DNA of 64,000 bases from Sipunculus nudus (lineage: Eukaryota; Annelida; Sipuncula; Golfingiida; Sipunculidae). The stretch lies in assembly GCA_026874595.1 (NCBI GenBank), contig CM049312.1, positions 79,401,429 to 79,465,428 of the forward strand, given 5' to 3'. Position numbers and translations under genes: made by a program. Under the pieces are notes generated by a model. The model saw nothing but the letters and a program-made list of their open reading frames with translations. It had not been told where the DNA came from and made no database searches. Below are positions 1 through 13,413 of this stretch, piece by piece (the first letter of the stretch is position 1; every line of letters begins with the position of its first letter).

Positions 1-294
1 AACATGATTGTGCAGTAAAAAACAGGACAATATAGGAAATGAGGGTCAGAATACCTGAAAGTATAAAATTTATAGACCATATTGATTTCTAATGTAAAAT
101 ATAGGAAATCATATATATCACCTTTCCAACAGATTGTTACAAAATGAAAAATGCCTTTCCTTGCATGAGTTTGCCTGTCTGAGCCAAGCAGAAAGGTGTT
201 ATTAAGACCCCTGCTTTAAATGGTCACTTGCACCAGCCTCTTGCTTTAGCATTATCCACAACATATTGTGTTGGTTTTTTTTGTTTCCTTTGTT

Positions 295-780
295 ATTGAG
301 AGTGGTGGAGACTTGGATCCAGACTTGGACTTGAGTCAACAATTGAGTCCACTTTTTCAGGGACTTGGACTTGAGGGCCCTTGAGTAAGACCTGTACTTG
401 GACGATAGGACTAAAGAAATCAGGCAGAGTCCATGTCGAATCCAGCAGAATAAACTGTCACATAAGGCCTGACATTCAGATTAAAATTCCACCAAAAAAA
501 ATCGAAATGTGAAAACTAATGAAAGAATATTACAAAATAAGTAAAGACTATGAACCAAACTCAATCTCTACACTAAAAGTTGAATAAATTCAATATCAAA
601 GTAAAAACCTTAGGTTAACTTACTTTAAATACACATGATCTTAAAATCAAATTTTATGGTGCTTCAAATTAAGATGTTTTGCCTAAGCTTTTTACTGGAA
701 TTTGAAAAGATTTGGACTACTCCAACCTCAAGGACTCTGAGTTTGACTCGAGTGGCTTGGAATTAAGACTTGCAATCAGT
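295..780. repeat. Dispersed repeat with GACTTGGACTTGAG words, copy 1
   Basis: Both ends are rich in GACTTGGACTTGAG and CTCGAGT-type words around an AT-rich middle (GAATATTACAAAATAA). The same order occurs at 59430-59910. Confidence 0.6.
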
Positions 781-3745
781 GTTTTTTAAGACGGGTCAAA
801 AAGTTACATGCAAAGGTAATTAAGGTATTATTAAACAACTTGTATTGTGCTCACCTTTAGACTACTCACTGAAATTTTCTACACAGAAGTATCAAAGGTT
901 CCTGCTCCAACCCTCACCTCCACCTCACTGCCATCTGATTGGAGATAACCAGGCACAGCTGTCAGTCAAAAGTAAAAATTGTTAAAATGTATTAGATATT
1001 AAACATGATTCTAAACATATTTGTTTCATGTATTTATGAACTCTCTACTTGGATGACCAACAATGTGTGCCTTCCCGGGAAGAATGGGAATCCCTTCATA
1101 CCATCTCTGGATTCTCATTTTTCCCTGGAAAAATAAAAATTCTAATTTTTCCCAGGAGGATTCTGGATTTTCCCAGATCCTCATTCTTCCCACGACATAT
1201 ATGTTATATATCAAACGCACAAGTCCAGATTTTCATGTATTTAGGAGAAACAGTATCATTGTCGGTCACTCCCAAAGCTGGATATTCAGCTCCCTGCTGG
1301 GTTGATCATTTAAGACCATACCTGCAATTAACCTGAAGGGTCAAGTAGCCAGTCTCACTCTATCACTGTATTGTGTAATAAACAGTAAAAAGGTACAGCA
1401 AAACTGTTTTGACTTTGAAGCATGCATTACTACACACATTATACAATCAGTATCTTGAACATAATAATATGTTATCAGTGGCCCAAGATTAGAGGCTTAA
1501 ATTGTGACATTGGAGCATCTTTAAAGAATATATTGTACATGTATCAGGTATTCTAAAGATATACCGGGTATCGTCATTTCATTCTGCTCTGGAGAAAAAG
1601 TTGGCTTTTCAGGCAATTTGACTCAGAATTTATGTGGGAGGGCTATATTTTTTATCTTTTTCTTGTGAATTTTTGGTTAAAGTTTCTTATGACCAGGGAA
1701 CAATAGGCTAACAATTGTATTTCTAAACAGATAAATGCATATCTTAACAAAAAAAAAATCTTCTGAAGCTCAAAATTTTTAAATAAATGTCCTCTCTAAA
1801 TACTACATATATTTTAGAGGGTCCAAACTGATGTGTATAATAAATTAAAACTCAACAATTTTGTTTCTTTTTTCTTGGAGACCTCATTTTGAAATATTCT
1901 GGTACTGTTAAAGTACATTGTCATAATATGATAGAATTTTATGCATTGATCTTTTATTGTATTACACAGACTTACATAAAATCCCATTATTTTTACAGGC
2001 ATCCCTGTTTAGACCATACAACAGCACACCATGCAGCGGAGACCTGTGATATCCATTTGCATTTGTACTTGATACAACTGATTGTTTCTCCGCAGTAAAC
2101 TATCGGTTCAATTAACTTCATAACATTAACATTTAAGCCGTTTAACTGTCAAACAGTTACAAGGCAGTTCAGATCTCCGTAATTCAGCACAAATGGACAA
2201 TTGATCTTGGACAAGCTCTAATTGTTTGTGCCCAGTGCATACACTAATGTGTCAGCTAGGGTTACAGCCAGGGTCAGATACTGTGCAGTGTTTGTTCGAG
2301 TGACCTAGATAAGGCACATGACATCACTTTCTGTGACGTATATCGTGAAGGTGGCTATTATAATAGTTTGTGTGGACAAGTTGTTGTACAATGCCAGGTA
2401 GCTGTTTATGGTTATTCAATGGAAATTATTCATGACTAGGTTAAAAACTTTGCTCATATAAACTAATGAGGTGATTTGCAAGGGAGGTAACTGGTAATTG
2501 AATAATACCTGGATCACTATAACTGATATTTATTTGCAATACCAATTACACAAGTGAGTATATAGTGAGTACTTAATCATGGTCTTTAATAAATTAAGTT
2601 ATGATGACCATACTAAACTTTAAAACATGAAAGAAAGAAAATTTAAGTTTTTGGATGGCCATAAGGCATAAACATGAATACAAACACAAATTGCTAGCCC
2701 TTGGGCGGGAAAGATTTAGACAACACTTGTTGTTTTTTTAATACTTTTATATCAATGGACCCCAAGGCATCAGCAGTTTGTACTTAGAGTCCATGCATGA
2801 GCTTAGAATTAGACTTACCTAATTAAATGCAGTCATGCAGCTCTTGGTTTCGACAATATTAAAATAGTATATATTTTGGTCACCTTTGTGTACTGTAAAT
2901 AATTCTTGGGGGGGGGGGGGGGACCATTAGCCACCAGGGGTGACTAAAATATGTCAGTTAGGTCTGATGGTACATATTATACAGTCGACCCATCTCAGGT
3001 TCTCAGACGTTTCGTCGATTTAGGCGGCTAGGGGACCATCAGGTAGGCCTACTTTTGTACTAACCTTCTCTTTGGCAGGTGGATGCAGGCCTGGCTGAAT
3101 ATTATGATTAGTCTCAATAATCTTAAAATACCGATGACACAGACATTTAGGATCGTTGCGTCTGACTTCAATTTCAAAGTGATCATTCACAGTCACACAG
3201 CTGACTGCTGACCCCGTCGACCCGGTACTCCCAAACACCCAGCAGTCTGCACATGCGTATGAATAGGCAAACTTGTTGGTTAACATTCCTTTCACTACAC
3301 TCCGAAAACACATACTTTTACCATTGCAATTCTTACGAATGTAGTGAAGTTATTTCGTAGTGAATCATGTGATCACAATCTGATCGTAAAACCGTGGCAG
3401 GAGCTGCACTCATGGGACAGAGTGGGCGCAAATGTCAATGATCCAGTCAGTGAGCGATATTTGGGGTTCAGTAAATAAAGTTGATATGCAGATATAATAA
3501 CAAAAAAGATAGGGTTCATATATTTACATTTTACAGTTCAATGATCGACCAAAGTAAGGATAATGAAAAACACATATGTATACTATCGTTTCTGGAATTC
3601 CTTTGCATAGTTCTTGTACCGCGGGGCAAGCTTAAATTGCTAATACATGTGGCCCCGAAACTTGAATTTTGATATGACCCGGAACCGGAAAGTCACTTTG
3701 GCGGGAGTTTTGGGTTAGTTTTGCGCCAGATTCAAAGCAGTAAAC
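781..3745. other. No recognisable gene
   Basis: AT-rich, with short ORFs only and a poly-G run at about 2908-2922. Nothing else stands out. Confidence 0.5.
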
Positions 3746-4114
3746 ATGGCTGGAGTGTCGCTCGAAGAAGTTGCTCTGGAAGACTTCATTAATAACTGTG
3801 ACGGCTGTGTTGCCGAAGTGCAACTCAAATGTGAAGACGAGTTTGACTTTTCACCACTTCACCACAACGCAAATAACATTATAATTCAAGACACCTACGC
3901 CGTTTGGGATTGCAACAAGATACAGGGTAGATGCCTTGTATCATGTACAGGGAAGATGATCGTAGCTGGTTTGCCCGGGAAGACTGCTGCGAAAAAATCC
4001 ACAAGACAATACGCTTGTTTACTCACCAGAAAACTTGGTATCTCCATTTCACTGGGGGAAATGGCATTTTACTTTTTACCTCAAATACAAGAAGCAACGG
4101 CGAAGAGAGGATAA
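3746..4114 (+). CDS. Possible coding exon or single-exon relic, unrecognised
   Basis: The ATG at 3746 has a strong context (aacATGG) and opens a 122-codon frame with an acidic N-terminus (MAGVSLEEVALEDF, CEDEFDF). A second frame from 3931 overlaps its end and looks about as protein-like, so a frameshift or a splice near 3926 is possible. I recognise no domain. An AATAAA occurs at about 5154, after two diverged tandem units at 4330-4745. Confidence 0.27.
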   Translation: MAGVSLEEVALEDFINNCDGCVAEVQLKCEDEFDFSPLHHNANNIIIQDTYAVWDCNKIQGRCLVSCTGKMIVAGLPGKTAAKKSTRQYACLLTRKLGISISLGEMAFYFLPQIQEATAKRG

Positions 4115-4329
4115 TGTCAGCTGAGCGTCAATTTCCCCTACACGGTGAGATGGAGGCATTGGCCACTTGGGATTGAGATGTGAACCTGTAAATAATAGAA
4201 CCAGCTCTGCCAACGAGGCCAATTCAGTTGATTAATTCCTGGATGTCAACAGTGACAGGCTCTAAATTATTAATAGACTGATTTACACCTGTTCTAGTTC
4301 TGTGCACCAGACCTGCAAATCTGGATCCC

Positions 4330-4745
4330 TGCTGCAACACAAGATGGCCACACAACTTTGCTCAAGATCGGTTCACAACCACAGCGGATCCAAACACTGT
4401 ACAAGCATAGCGGTACCGTGATGCGCTGGTTCAAAATAGAAAGTTAACTAATGAATGGACTTTGATCAAGCCATGACCAATTTTTGCCATTGGCCTACCA
4501 CTTGTGACACATCACTGACCTGATGACTTGAATCGGATAAATCTTGATACTGCTGTAAAACATCAAGCCAAGACTGCAACACAACTTTGGTAAAGGTCAG
4601 CTGCAAACCACAGAGCGGATCCATTCCCATGAAACTTACCAGGACAAGGTTACCATGATGTGCTAATTTTACAAGAGAAAGCTCATTGGTGTCAAAGTCA
4701 TAGCTGATTGTGTGTCATTGCCCAACTGACGGCTTTTCAAATCAT
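4330..4745 (+). repeat. Two diverged tandem units of about 240 bp
   Basis: Both contain 'ctgcaacacaa', 'accacag' and 'gcggatcca', then 'taccatgatg' or 'taccgtgatg', in the same order (starts about 4333 and 4576). Function unknown. Confidence 0.45.
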
Positions 4746-5899
4746 TGAGCCAATGACAGGATAATTTGTGAATTACATGTTGAACATGTTCCCACGAAAT
4801 TGCTACATGATTTATTTTGCCATGTGGTATGTAGCCCACACGGCATTCGAAATGGAACTCGGGATCAGTTTAAAAATTACACGGATATTTAAACACCAGA
4901 ACCATGGAGTTTCCATTGATTTCATGGAAAGGTCTGCCCACGTAGTATCCTGCAAGGCGATCCTCCTGAAAAAGAGGGAGTCGCCCATAGACTACCCACC
5001 AGATCATTTCCGACTTCAGCTTGCCAGTGAATCCAGCTTTGTTGCACCATACATACGCAAATTCAAATCAACCAAAGCATGTCAGTACGAAGATCAGGCT
5101 TATTGTCACTGAACGTGCTGAACATTCAGAAATCTACAAATACTGCTTTATTTGAATAAATTGCCTTGTTTAATTTCGTCTCAGTTCTTAATTTATGGCA
5201 CGGTGCTAACTCGTTCAGAATGTCCAATCACATTATTCTGTGGTAAGTAGCCAACGCTAGAGTTCGTGCCATGCCATACATCGTGCCATGCCATTCTTCT
5301 GTTAAAGAACACTACTTCTGTCTGTTGAAGAACACTACTTCAGTCTGTTGAAGAACACTGTATGTGGTCACACTGCGAATGGAGGAAAACGCATTATGTA
5401 TACAACATTGCATAAGATATTTCTTATGTAAGAGAATATGTCAATCTAAAGCTTTGTGACGAGTAGAAGATTATCCTGCGAATACAACAAGATGTCACGA
5501 TACAATATTCCCATATGGTATATGTCTTGTTATCCGTTATCATGATGGGTAACTCCGTAGCCCAGTAGAGGCAAGGGGAATTTCTTTAGGTGTCTCCTCC
5601 TGGGTCTGGTGAAGGTGATGGTGGGTGAAGAAGACGTCAATTGCTCGGGCAATAACTTGGGTTTTACATCATAGTTTTGCCTCTTTGGTTTAAAGATACT
5701 GTTGTGATAAACAACACGTCGGTGCTAGGCATGAGCAGTCCCACCCATCTTTCCTATCGATCCACCGAGACCCTTGCAGTCATCAGGAGCGTGAGAATGG
5801 CCACCTTGCACGTTGCCGAAGAGCGTTTCGGCCTAACCCCAGGACTGCCTCAAGTCACGATTTGATCTTTGTCTCTTTCGACCATGTAGAGTTCCTGTT

Positions 5900-7180
5900 T
5901 GATCGGAGCCGAAATGGATCCCCCAAATTGTAGTTTCAAGTCTCAGACCCTTGTCTGTTTTGATCCTTGTAGGATCCCCTTAACTTTCTCCCACCAAACC
6001 AGGGCCAGTTTCCATGCTGCTGACAGTACTCAAGCCTACTCTTGTCGAAAAACAACATGGGTGTTTTAAAATCCTCATCCCTGTTTAACTCTTGAGGATT
6101 GTTCCTTTCAGAAGCGACGGCTGTCTTATTCATCCCTCAACTTTTTCAGTGGGGTGATGACCCAGAGCCTTCTGCGTGCCACTGCACTTCTGGAACCTTC
6201 TTGAGAGAGCCCTTGCTTAACCCGTGCATGTGACCCCTAACATATTCAGTATCCACCTTTTTGTGAAGCACGGACACCCGGATGCTTAGGGGGAGTCTCA
6301 GGGCCACTCTCAAGGCTTTGTTCTGAAGATGTAGGTGTCTTAGCTGGCATTATTAGTGCAATGGGTCTATGCAGTAGGTCTATGCCGGCCATACCCATGT
6401 CTTATAAAGGTATATCATACTGGGGAAGGACATACCCCCTTTCCCCGCTCGAGGCGTCCCCAAGGAGTTTCGCCTGGCTCTCAGTCTCTGTGCCTTTCCG
6501 TGAACATGTTCCCCTTGTCCTTTTCCTGACTACCTACGGAGCTGTCTGGGCCCTTCAGATCTAGCGTGCCACTTTTCCAGCGAGCCAGTATAGGTCTGTG
6601 ATCCACACTGCTCGTGTTATTGTGCAATTCAGTCCTCTTATGTGCTTGTATTGCCTGATTCACCTTTCGACTAATGATATTGTACTTGTTCTCCTGTACC
6701 AATGCCTTAGTCTAAGGTGTAAAGGCCCACCAGTTCCTGTTTATCCTCTGAACCACTGGACATGCCAGATCTAGGCAGTCCCCTATGTCCGAGGTTATTT
6801 AGTCAGCCAGCCCGTCTGTTTCCGTCGGGATTTATAGTTGAGTGACTTCCAGGAGCCTGTCTCCTTCCTTCAACGTCTTGCCATTCTTGGCGGCTTTCTG
6901 TTAATTCTCCAGTCGAGCTCTAGATGAAAAGGCAGGTGGTTACTACCCGCGTCTTCCCTAACATAGAAGTTGCTGACCAACCCTACCTTTTGCGAGACTA
7001 TTGCCATGTCCAGTATGTTCTATCTACCGGTTATAAGGACCACTCGTGCTGGGCGTATGATTATCATACCATTTCCGTCTAGATAATCTAAGAAAAAGGT
7101 GAGCCGTTTGGTCCAGTATGGTTGCTGCCTAACTAGGTGTGTAGGACATTGAGCTCGTCTCCATTTTTTAATGCTAGATA
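5900..7180 (-). pseudogene. Decayed non-LTR retrotransposon (LINE) remnant
   Basis: Minus-strand frames broken by stops still show the end of an AP-type endonuclease: FFLDYLDGNGMIII, then NILDMAIVSQKVGLVSNFYV and GSNHLPFHLEL (about 7170-6920). Further along comes a C-terminal RT-region signature, LQNKALRVALRLP, with VSVLHKKVD and YVRGHMHGLSKG (about 6340-6200). Only about 600 bp separates them, so most of the RT domain is deleted. Jockey/CR1/I-like by style; the clade is not resolved. Confidence 0.55.
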
Positions 7181-7844
7181 AACTGGGTACTATGAACATC
7201 TGCAGACTTCCATTCCGGTGTTTGGACTTCGTGTCAGGGCGGAAACTTTTGATTATCCTGGCATCATCCAGTCTCTGTGTACCAAACCTGCGAATCCTGG
7301 TTGTGTCAAAGGAGGAACTCCCGAAAGGCGCACTCATTTGGGAGGGAACACGACTGTGGGATACAATCTCCCCATTATTCCTTCAGAGCGCCAACCCTTG
7401 GTGAAAAATCTCACCACCCCTCGGCTGAGTTTCAAACTTTTAGTCCGATCGTCTACCCTTAACCGCGGAAGCCGGTTTCGGATCCATTTGATCAGCAACT
7501 TCATCCCTGAGTCAAGTCCAGTCTCATAGCCAGAATTTATTCGAAGATTTTTACTTTCAGGCCTTTTGCAGCACTAGATCGAGAGACATGACACGACATG
7601 ACATCTCGGCTTGGATACTGCTGAACACAGGGACACCCATGAAGGCCATAACATTGACAACCGAGTGTATAAAGAGCTCGCGATCTGAGTATATTGAAAA
7701 AATATCGCTAAGGTCGAGGCTCGCATCAATAAATCGGACCAACCTTTGTATACTCCGAGAGCTGAATGTTGTTTAGGTTTCCATAAACCTTCCAGACTTC
7801 CATGCAGCAGGAACTGTCATTTGAACCACTGTCATTCCTGAACA

Positions 7845-8070
7845 TGAGGGATGGCGATTGGAGCATGGTGTTGTAATGGCAAATGGAACGGACTTGGGTT
7901 CGAATTCCGTAGCTTTGCTTAGACTCTTAACCAAGGTCTCACCCATAAGTGTGCTTATGTCCACTTAGCACTATAAATCTGGCCGGTGCCATCTGCGTAT
8001 GGCCGGCCCTGGAGACCTAAAAACGTGTGTGTTCCCTGTAGGGTCCCCACTGAGCTACCACCGGGGAGTT
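7845..8070. repeat. Possible SINE fragment
   Basis: GGGTTCGAATTCC at about 7896 resembles a B box, and GGTAGCTCAGTGGGG on the minus strand near 8055 resembles an A box. The two lie on opposite strands, so this may be two fragments. Confidence 0.3.
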
Positions 8071-9239
8071 AATTATATATTCTTTTGATCCAGTTATTGG
8101 GAACGGGACTTAAACACCTGCAACTTTTACTTTTTAATTTTTACTCGAATTGGTTGCTTGAGCATGTCATCTTTTGTTATTTTCTGGGATTTTCGGCTGC
8201 TTCATTGTAAGGACAGACGGCCTTTTGTACATAAGAGACAGTTGGAGTCCATATATTAGCCTGCGTCTGTCCGCTTGGGAATCATTAGCAGTTTTCTTTC
8301 ATGGAAGAATTTGTCTACTAGAGGATGACTTATAGCAGAGGAAGACATTTCTATTTTGCCAATTTCAATACATCCACTGACTCTAATGCAACCTACTTAT
8401 CTCTGTTTAATTCATCAATAAGAACCCTAATCAGCACATTAACACAGCTTTGTTAATGACCGTGTGTTTGTCCGTGGGTTTCCTACACATCATCATTCTG
8501 TGGATCCTGTGTATCAGCAAAAATATATCAGCGTCTGGTGAATCCCGATTAATTACATCGCCTAGTTGTAGTTGCATACTTTAATCAATCCCGTACAGCA
8601 AACAGTTTGGAATCAAACTGGGCTTCACAGTGTGTGCCATCTAAATCATGCTGATCGTGCTGACATTTTAGTGGTGTCAAGGCGAATTAGGAATTGTACA
8701 TGGAGGGGGCTGGTTCTTCAGGATTAGTTTCATCATCTTAGTATCTGAAACGGAAAACGATCCAGTGCATGTCTCCCGTACATGCACATCGCACATATAC
8801 AGAGAAGCATCCAAGGTTGAAGCGTAGGGTCAAACGGCGAGCATATGAAATAAATGAAATACCGACGATTAATTGTCACATTTTGCAACTAGTCTCTACA
8901 TTTTGCGATGATGTTCTTTTTACTGGCTTTATGAAACACTGTTTTTTGTCCTGCTGAAATACATAAGACGCTTTGTTTATTTTCCAGGTCTCTCAACTTT
9001 CACCTGAGCAGCAATCAGTGAAACAATTCACAAAAGTCTCCATGGTTCATTATGATGGTGTTTCACTTAGCATTGGTCACTCATGTGATTATATTTACGA
9101 TGCTATAAATAAGCTGTAAAAAAGGTATTTTTGCAGCTGCCATCACACGATTTGGATATTTAGTAAGCCTCGGCAAGAGGAGAGACCATGACTCAAGCAG
9201 CATCTTCGCTCCAGACTACCCTCCTCCTCCACATATCGC

Positions 9240-10420
9240 CATCTACCACACAGGGATAAAATTTACAGGGAGGATCTGCTACTTTGGTGGCACCATCACC
9301 AACAAGAGATCTTTGGATTCTCGGGCCACTCTGCGAATCACAAACGCCAGTTCTGCATGTTCCTGCATGTGAGGAAAGCTGCGTCCAACCCAGTACTAAG
9401 ACAGTACCTGCTGGTCTCACCAAGGCCTCTCTCCATCTTCATTGCGGTTATGCTGACCAAGTCTTCACTGACTGCCATCTGCGCATCTATATACAGTTTG
9501 AACAAGTGATAAACTTTTTAACCTGCGCCAATTCAAAGCGAAGGCAAAAAGATTAGAGGCCCTTATTCGGGATTCCTGTTCACGGATGGATGTGCCCTTG
9601 CTCCGCACCCCCAGGAAGACATGCATTACAGCATGGATAGGTTAGCATCTACCTGCGAGCGCTGTGGACTAAAGATCACCCTCTGCATGACAGAATTCAT
9701 GTACCAAGCAACAACTTCACTCCAGGGTCTATGGCCAAATTCTGCTATTTGATTCTGGGGTCACCATTCCCTGCATAAGCGGCTGTGGAAGGAACGTTTC
9801 ATCAAACTCAGTATAAAGACTGTCTTTTATGGAGGGGAAGTCCTTGCCTCACAGGTGTGTGCAGATAGAAGTAGAGCATGTGTCGTAGTCATGTCGACCA
9901 GCTTGAGCAGTTCTATCAGCCATGCTCCGAGAAAGATCTGCAAAATGAGGTGACAAGACAGGGTTTCGAACCTGCAGAGATCTGCAGGTTTGCATCAAAC
10001 CCAGAACAAAAGCTGCCGTCTTCCGTCTGCTGCGTTGCTGTGAGACACTGACCTTGTACCATCATCATGTCTTGTAGCTTAAAATGTCATCAGTGATGCC
10101 TCAGAAAGATCTGCAACATGGTAGTTGTTTCAATCCTTAAATACTTTAAGCCCAAGCATCGAGTCCCTTGTGATTTAGAGCCAACTGCAACCATGCTTGA
10201 CAGGTCATGTCATGGATGCTTGGATGTCATAAGGACCAAAGAAATATATTTGGCCATCTAAATGAAGCCAGAAGGACACTGTGAAACGGGATCAAAGTGC
10301 ATGCAAAACAAACATTCCCTGAAAAACCTCCTAAATTTGAAGATTGACTCCTCACCCGAGATGTTCAGAAACGAGACAAGGTGCGTCAGAGCCATATTCA
10401 TTTGTAAATGGCGTGAAACC
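9240..10420 (+). pseudogene. Decayed LINE reverse-transcriptase remnant, rearranged
   Basis: Translating across several stops and frames shows RT text typical of a widespread LINE group: NLRQFKAKAKRLEALIRD, DGCALAPHPQ and DMHYSMDRLASTCERCGL (9512-9690), HVDQLEQFYQPCSEKDLQN (9890-9950), WQDRVS-like text, then KPPKFEDWLLTRDVQK (10320-10370). A YFGGTITNKRSLDS segment at 9260-9330, normally after the catalytic region, lies upstream, so the copy is shuffled or two fragments lie together. The catalytic aspartates are partly lost (TDG for ADD). Confidence 0.62.
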
Positions 10421-13413
10421 TGTATCCGTGCTCCTAATTAATTGCTATCTGCAGATTAGTATGCCCAAGCGGACATGCAGTACATCATGGGGAGATTTGC
10501 AACCGCCTACAAACCCTTACGATGAATTATGTGGATTGATTCTGTTACCTTGGCAGTAACATCAGCATCTAATCCCCCCCCCCCCCCCCTACACACACGA
10601 ACCCTGGCGACATCCCTGTTCAAAGGCAGAAAGGAATTGGTAAATAGTTGGAAATACGAAAATGCAGGAAACAAGATAGAATCGAAATCAGCACACAGCC
10701 GCTTAGGATGTGTTCCGAAGGAGGAGGTTCTTCAGACATTGTACCTCCAAGATCGGGATCCATGAGGACATATGCCAACCCCTGAAATATTAGTCGGGAG
10801 ATTTTAGAGTAAAATTGTCCAAAGGTGGTGCGTTAATGCAACTGGTGGCCTCGTACCAAATTCCGGAAACCACGATTATCAAGAAGTTTTCTTGCTCATT
10901 TACAACGTATCGCAGCAGTTAAGAGCCAGTGAAATCTAATATAAACTGAATGTGTTAGCTGCGGTATGTTCGGTTAAACGCAAAAATAATGTCTTGTTTC
11001 TGTTGCCTAGTTTGTATATTTTATTTGTTATGTGGATATATTAACTATAGAATTCTTCGTCACTAAGACATTTACACCCTGCAACTTGCCATGTACAGCT
11101 TCGAATATCTGCTTTAGAAGGATGCCAGCACAAAGAATAATGTTAATGTCCCACAGTTAACAAGCTCTCATGGACCAACGGCCACAGACAGACGACGCCT
11201 TGATTGTTTGTAAACATACTTAAAAACTATCACATATTTGAATTACCAATCACTTTGAATCCTCTGATGATGTAGACAAGAATTGACTAGTGTTAGCATA
11301 TACTTGAAAAAAAAGCACTTCCTTTATTATGAATGACATGGCGGAATTGCTGCGATCCACCATCTTCAAAATTAATGCCAGACAATAGGAAGGTCTGGTT
11401 GAAGTCGGATACAGTACCAGCCATATGAATAATCCTTTTTTGCATATCTCCTTAATCTTATATCATCCGATGAACTAACCATGTTCCGCCCCTCGAATAA
11501 AGACAACAAGTTCGTGGAATGGAAAAACACAAAAAGCCTAACAAAAGCCTGTCGGAGCAGAGACTCAGATGAAATACTGCACTTCAACCATACTTTCATT
11601 CAACACATTGGTTATACACATTGAAACGAACTTAAGATGTTAATTGAAGTACAAACCAGCAAAAAGGGAGAATCATTTGTACCACATCTGCAACACTAAA
11701 AGGGAATCGTAGACTTAAACTCAAAATGCAACTTGCAAGCTTCTCTCATATAGCTTTAAAGTTCCATTGACAATCGAAACTGCTATAAACCAGAATAAGC
11801 TGGGCCTCAACCACTTTTACCCATATTCTAACCACACAGTAGACGTCGCTCTTATGGAAGAGTGCACATAGGAGGAGAGTGCTGGGAATAAGAAAAACGC
11901 TAAATATATTGAAATCCAGCACTGCATGGGCAGTCTGCAGAGGGCGCGACTGTTCGCAACTTTTTCTCTCTAAATTCGTTGTTTAACCGTCTGATCATAA
12001 ATAAACATGCTCACAAGTAGAATATACACTGCTCACATATGTTGCCTCCAGGGAATCCCCAGTAAATAGATTTTACAAAGCCGTCACGCAAAGAGGAGAG
12101 ATGCAAGTATTATGGTCTACTAATCACAACAGAAACGGACTGAGGAAAGGGTGAGCTGAAGAAGCATAGGCCTACCATCTATCTGCAAACCGAGAGACCG
12201 ATGATAATTTTGTGGAACAGATTTCTTTGAAGTTGGTCAGAAGTATGACAGTATTTACGTACGGACTAGGGGAATGGATGAGAGGATGGAGTCTGTTGGA
12301 CCAGGAAGTGAACTATCTGAGCAGTAATACGAACGGTCAACATATTGTTGATGAACATTATTATGGAAATCTGTATGATGGGTTCGCTGACATGCAGCTT
12401 TTAATTCGGGTTACAAAGAATACATATCTCAGGTTTTCTGCGATTGCTTGATAGTACTTTGCATGTACTAAAGTGTCCTTAGCAAACATTCAAATCATCG
12501 GCAATTGCTATACACTGTCCAATTCACAGCTTTATTATGGTGCTTTTAAGATGATCATCAGGAAACAACATTATTTAGCAGAACACAAATAGTACACGTT
12601 AAGATGAAAAATTTCTGAAACATTTTCTCATTTGCTAATCCAACTGCAATACCTATATGATCTATAAGATGGAGAAACGTAACATTGCACCATTATGAGT
12701 ATGTGGCTGCGTTTAGAAAAACGAGGGATATAACGGCAACAGAGCCGATGGCTAAGAAAAGTTAAAAATCCGATACTAACCCAGAAATGGTGAAGGAGTT
12801 TCTTTTAATTATTTTAGGGACCACATCCCAACGATCTCCTAAGAAGTGCTCATCTGAGGTAGTGCCAAGATTGTACGGCAGAACACAATGCAGACGTACA
12901 GAAACCGAAGTCAAATGCTGAAACCCCTTGACATGATGAAGTTCTTAAAATTGCCCGGAAAGCGTGCATGAGCGTGTCAAGAAAATCAAGAAATAACACA
13001 CCCTAGACATGAATGTCCGGACATAACCAGGCTTATGAGTACCGCCTACGTACGTGTATGATCAAATTGATCAATTTTCTTGTAGTTGTCAGGATATGCG
13101 AAGTAAATCTTCCAAATTGCTGTTTATATCGAGGTTCACGCCCCGATGAGGATGTGTTCAAGATACGAGGGTTATTTTCTTTTGATAATTTCCCGATGGT
13201 GAGGCATTATTCATTGAACGTTAAGATACAAACATGCGTCGCCAATTGGACTGGTGAGACGCACAAGATCCTGTAAATGACACAAAGGTGCATGGTATGA
13301 CCAATGTCTACGGGGAAAGGAAAATACCTCTCAAGCAGAGGACTACACATTTTACTGGATGCTTCGGGGACAGGTCTTTTTGCAAAAAGTACGGAGGTAT
13401 AAATCTGATAAAA
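10421..13413. other. No recognisable gene
   Basis: Short ORFs without family resemblance and a poly-C run near 10575. No splice-linked exon chain was found. Confidence 0.45.
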
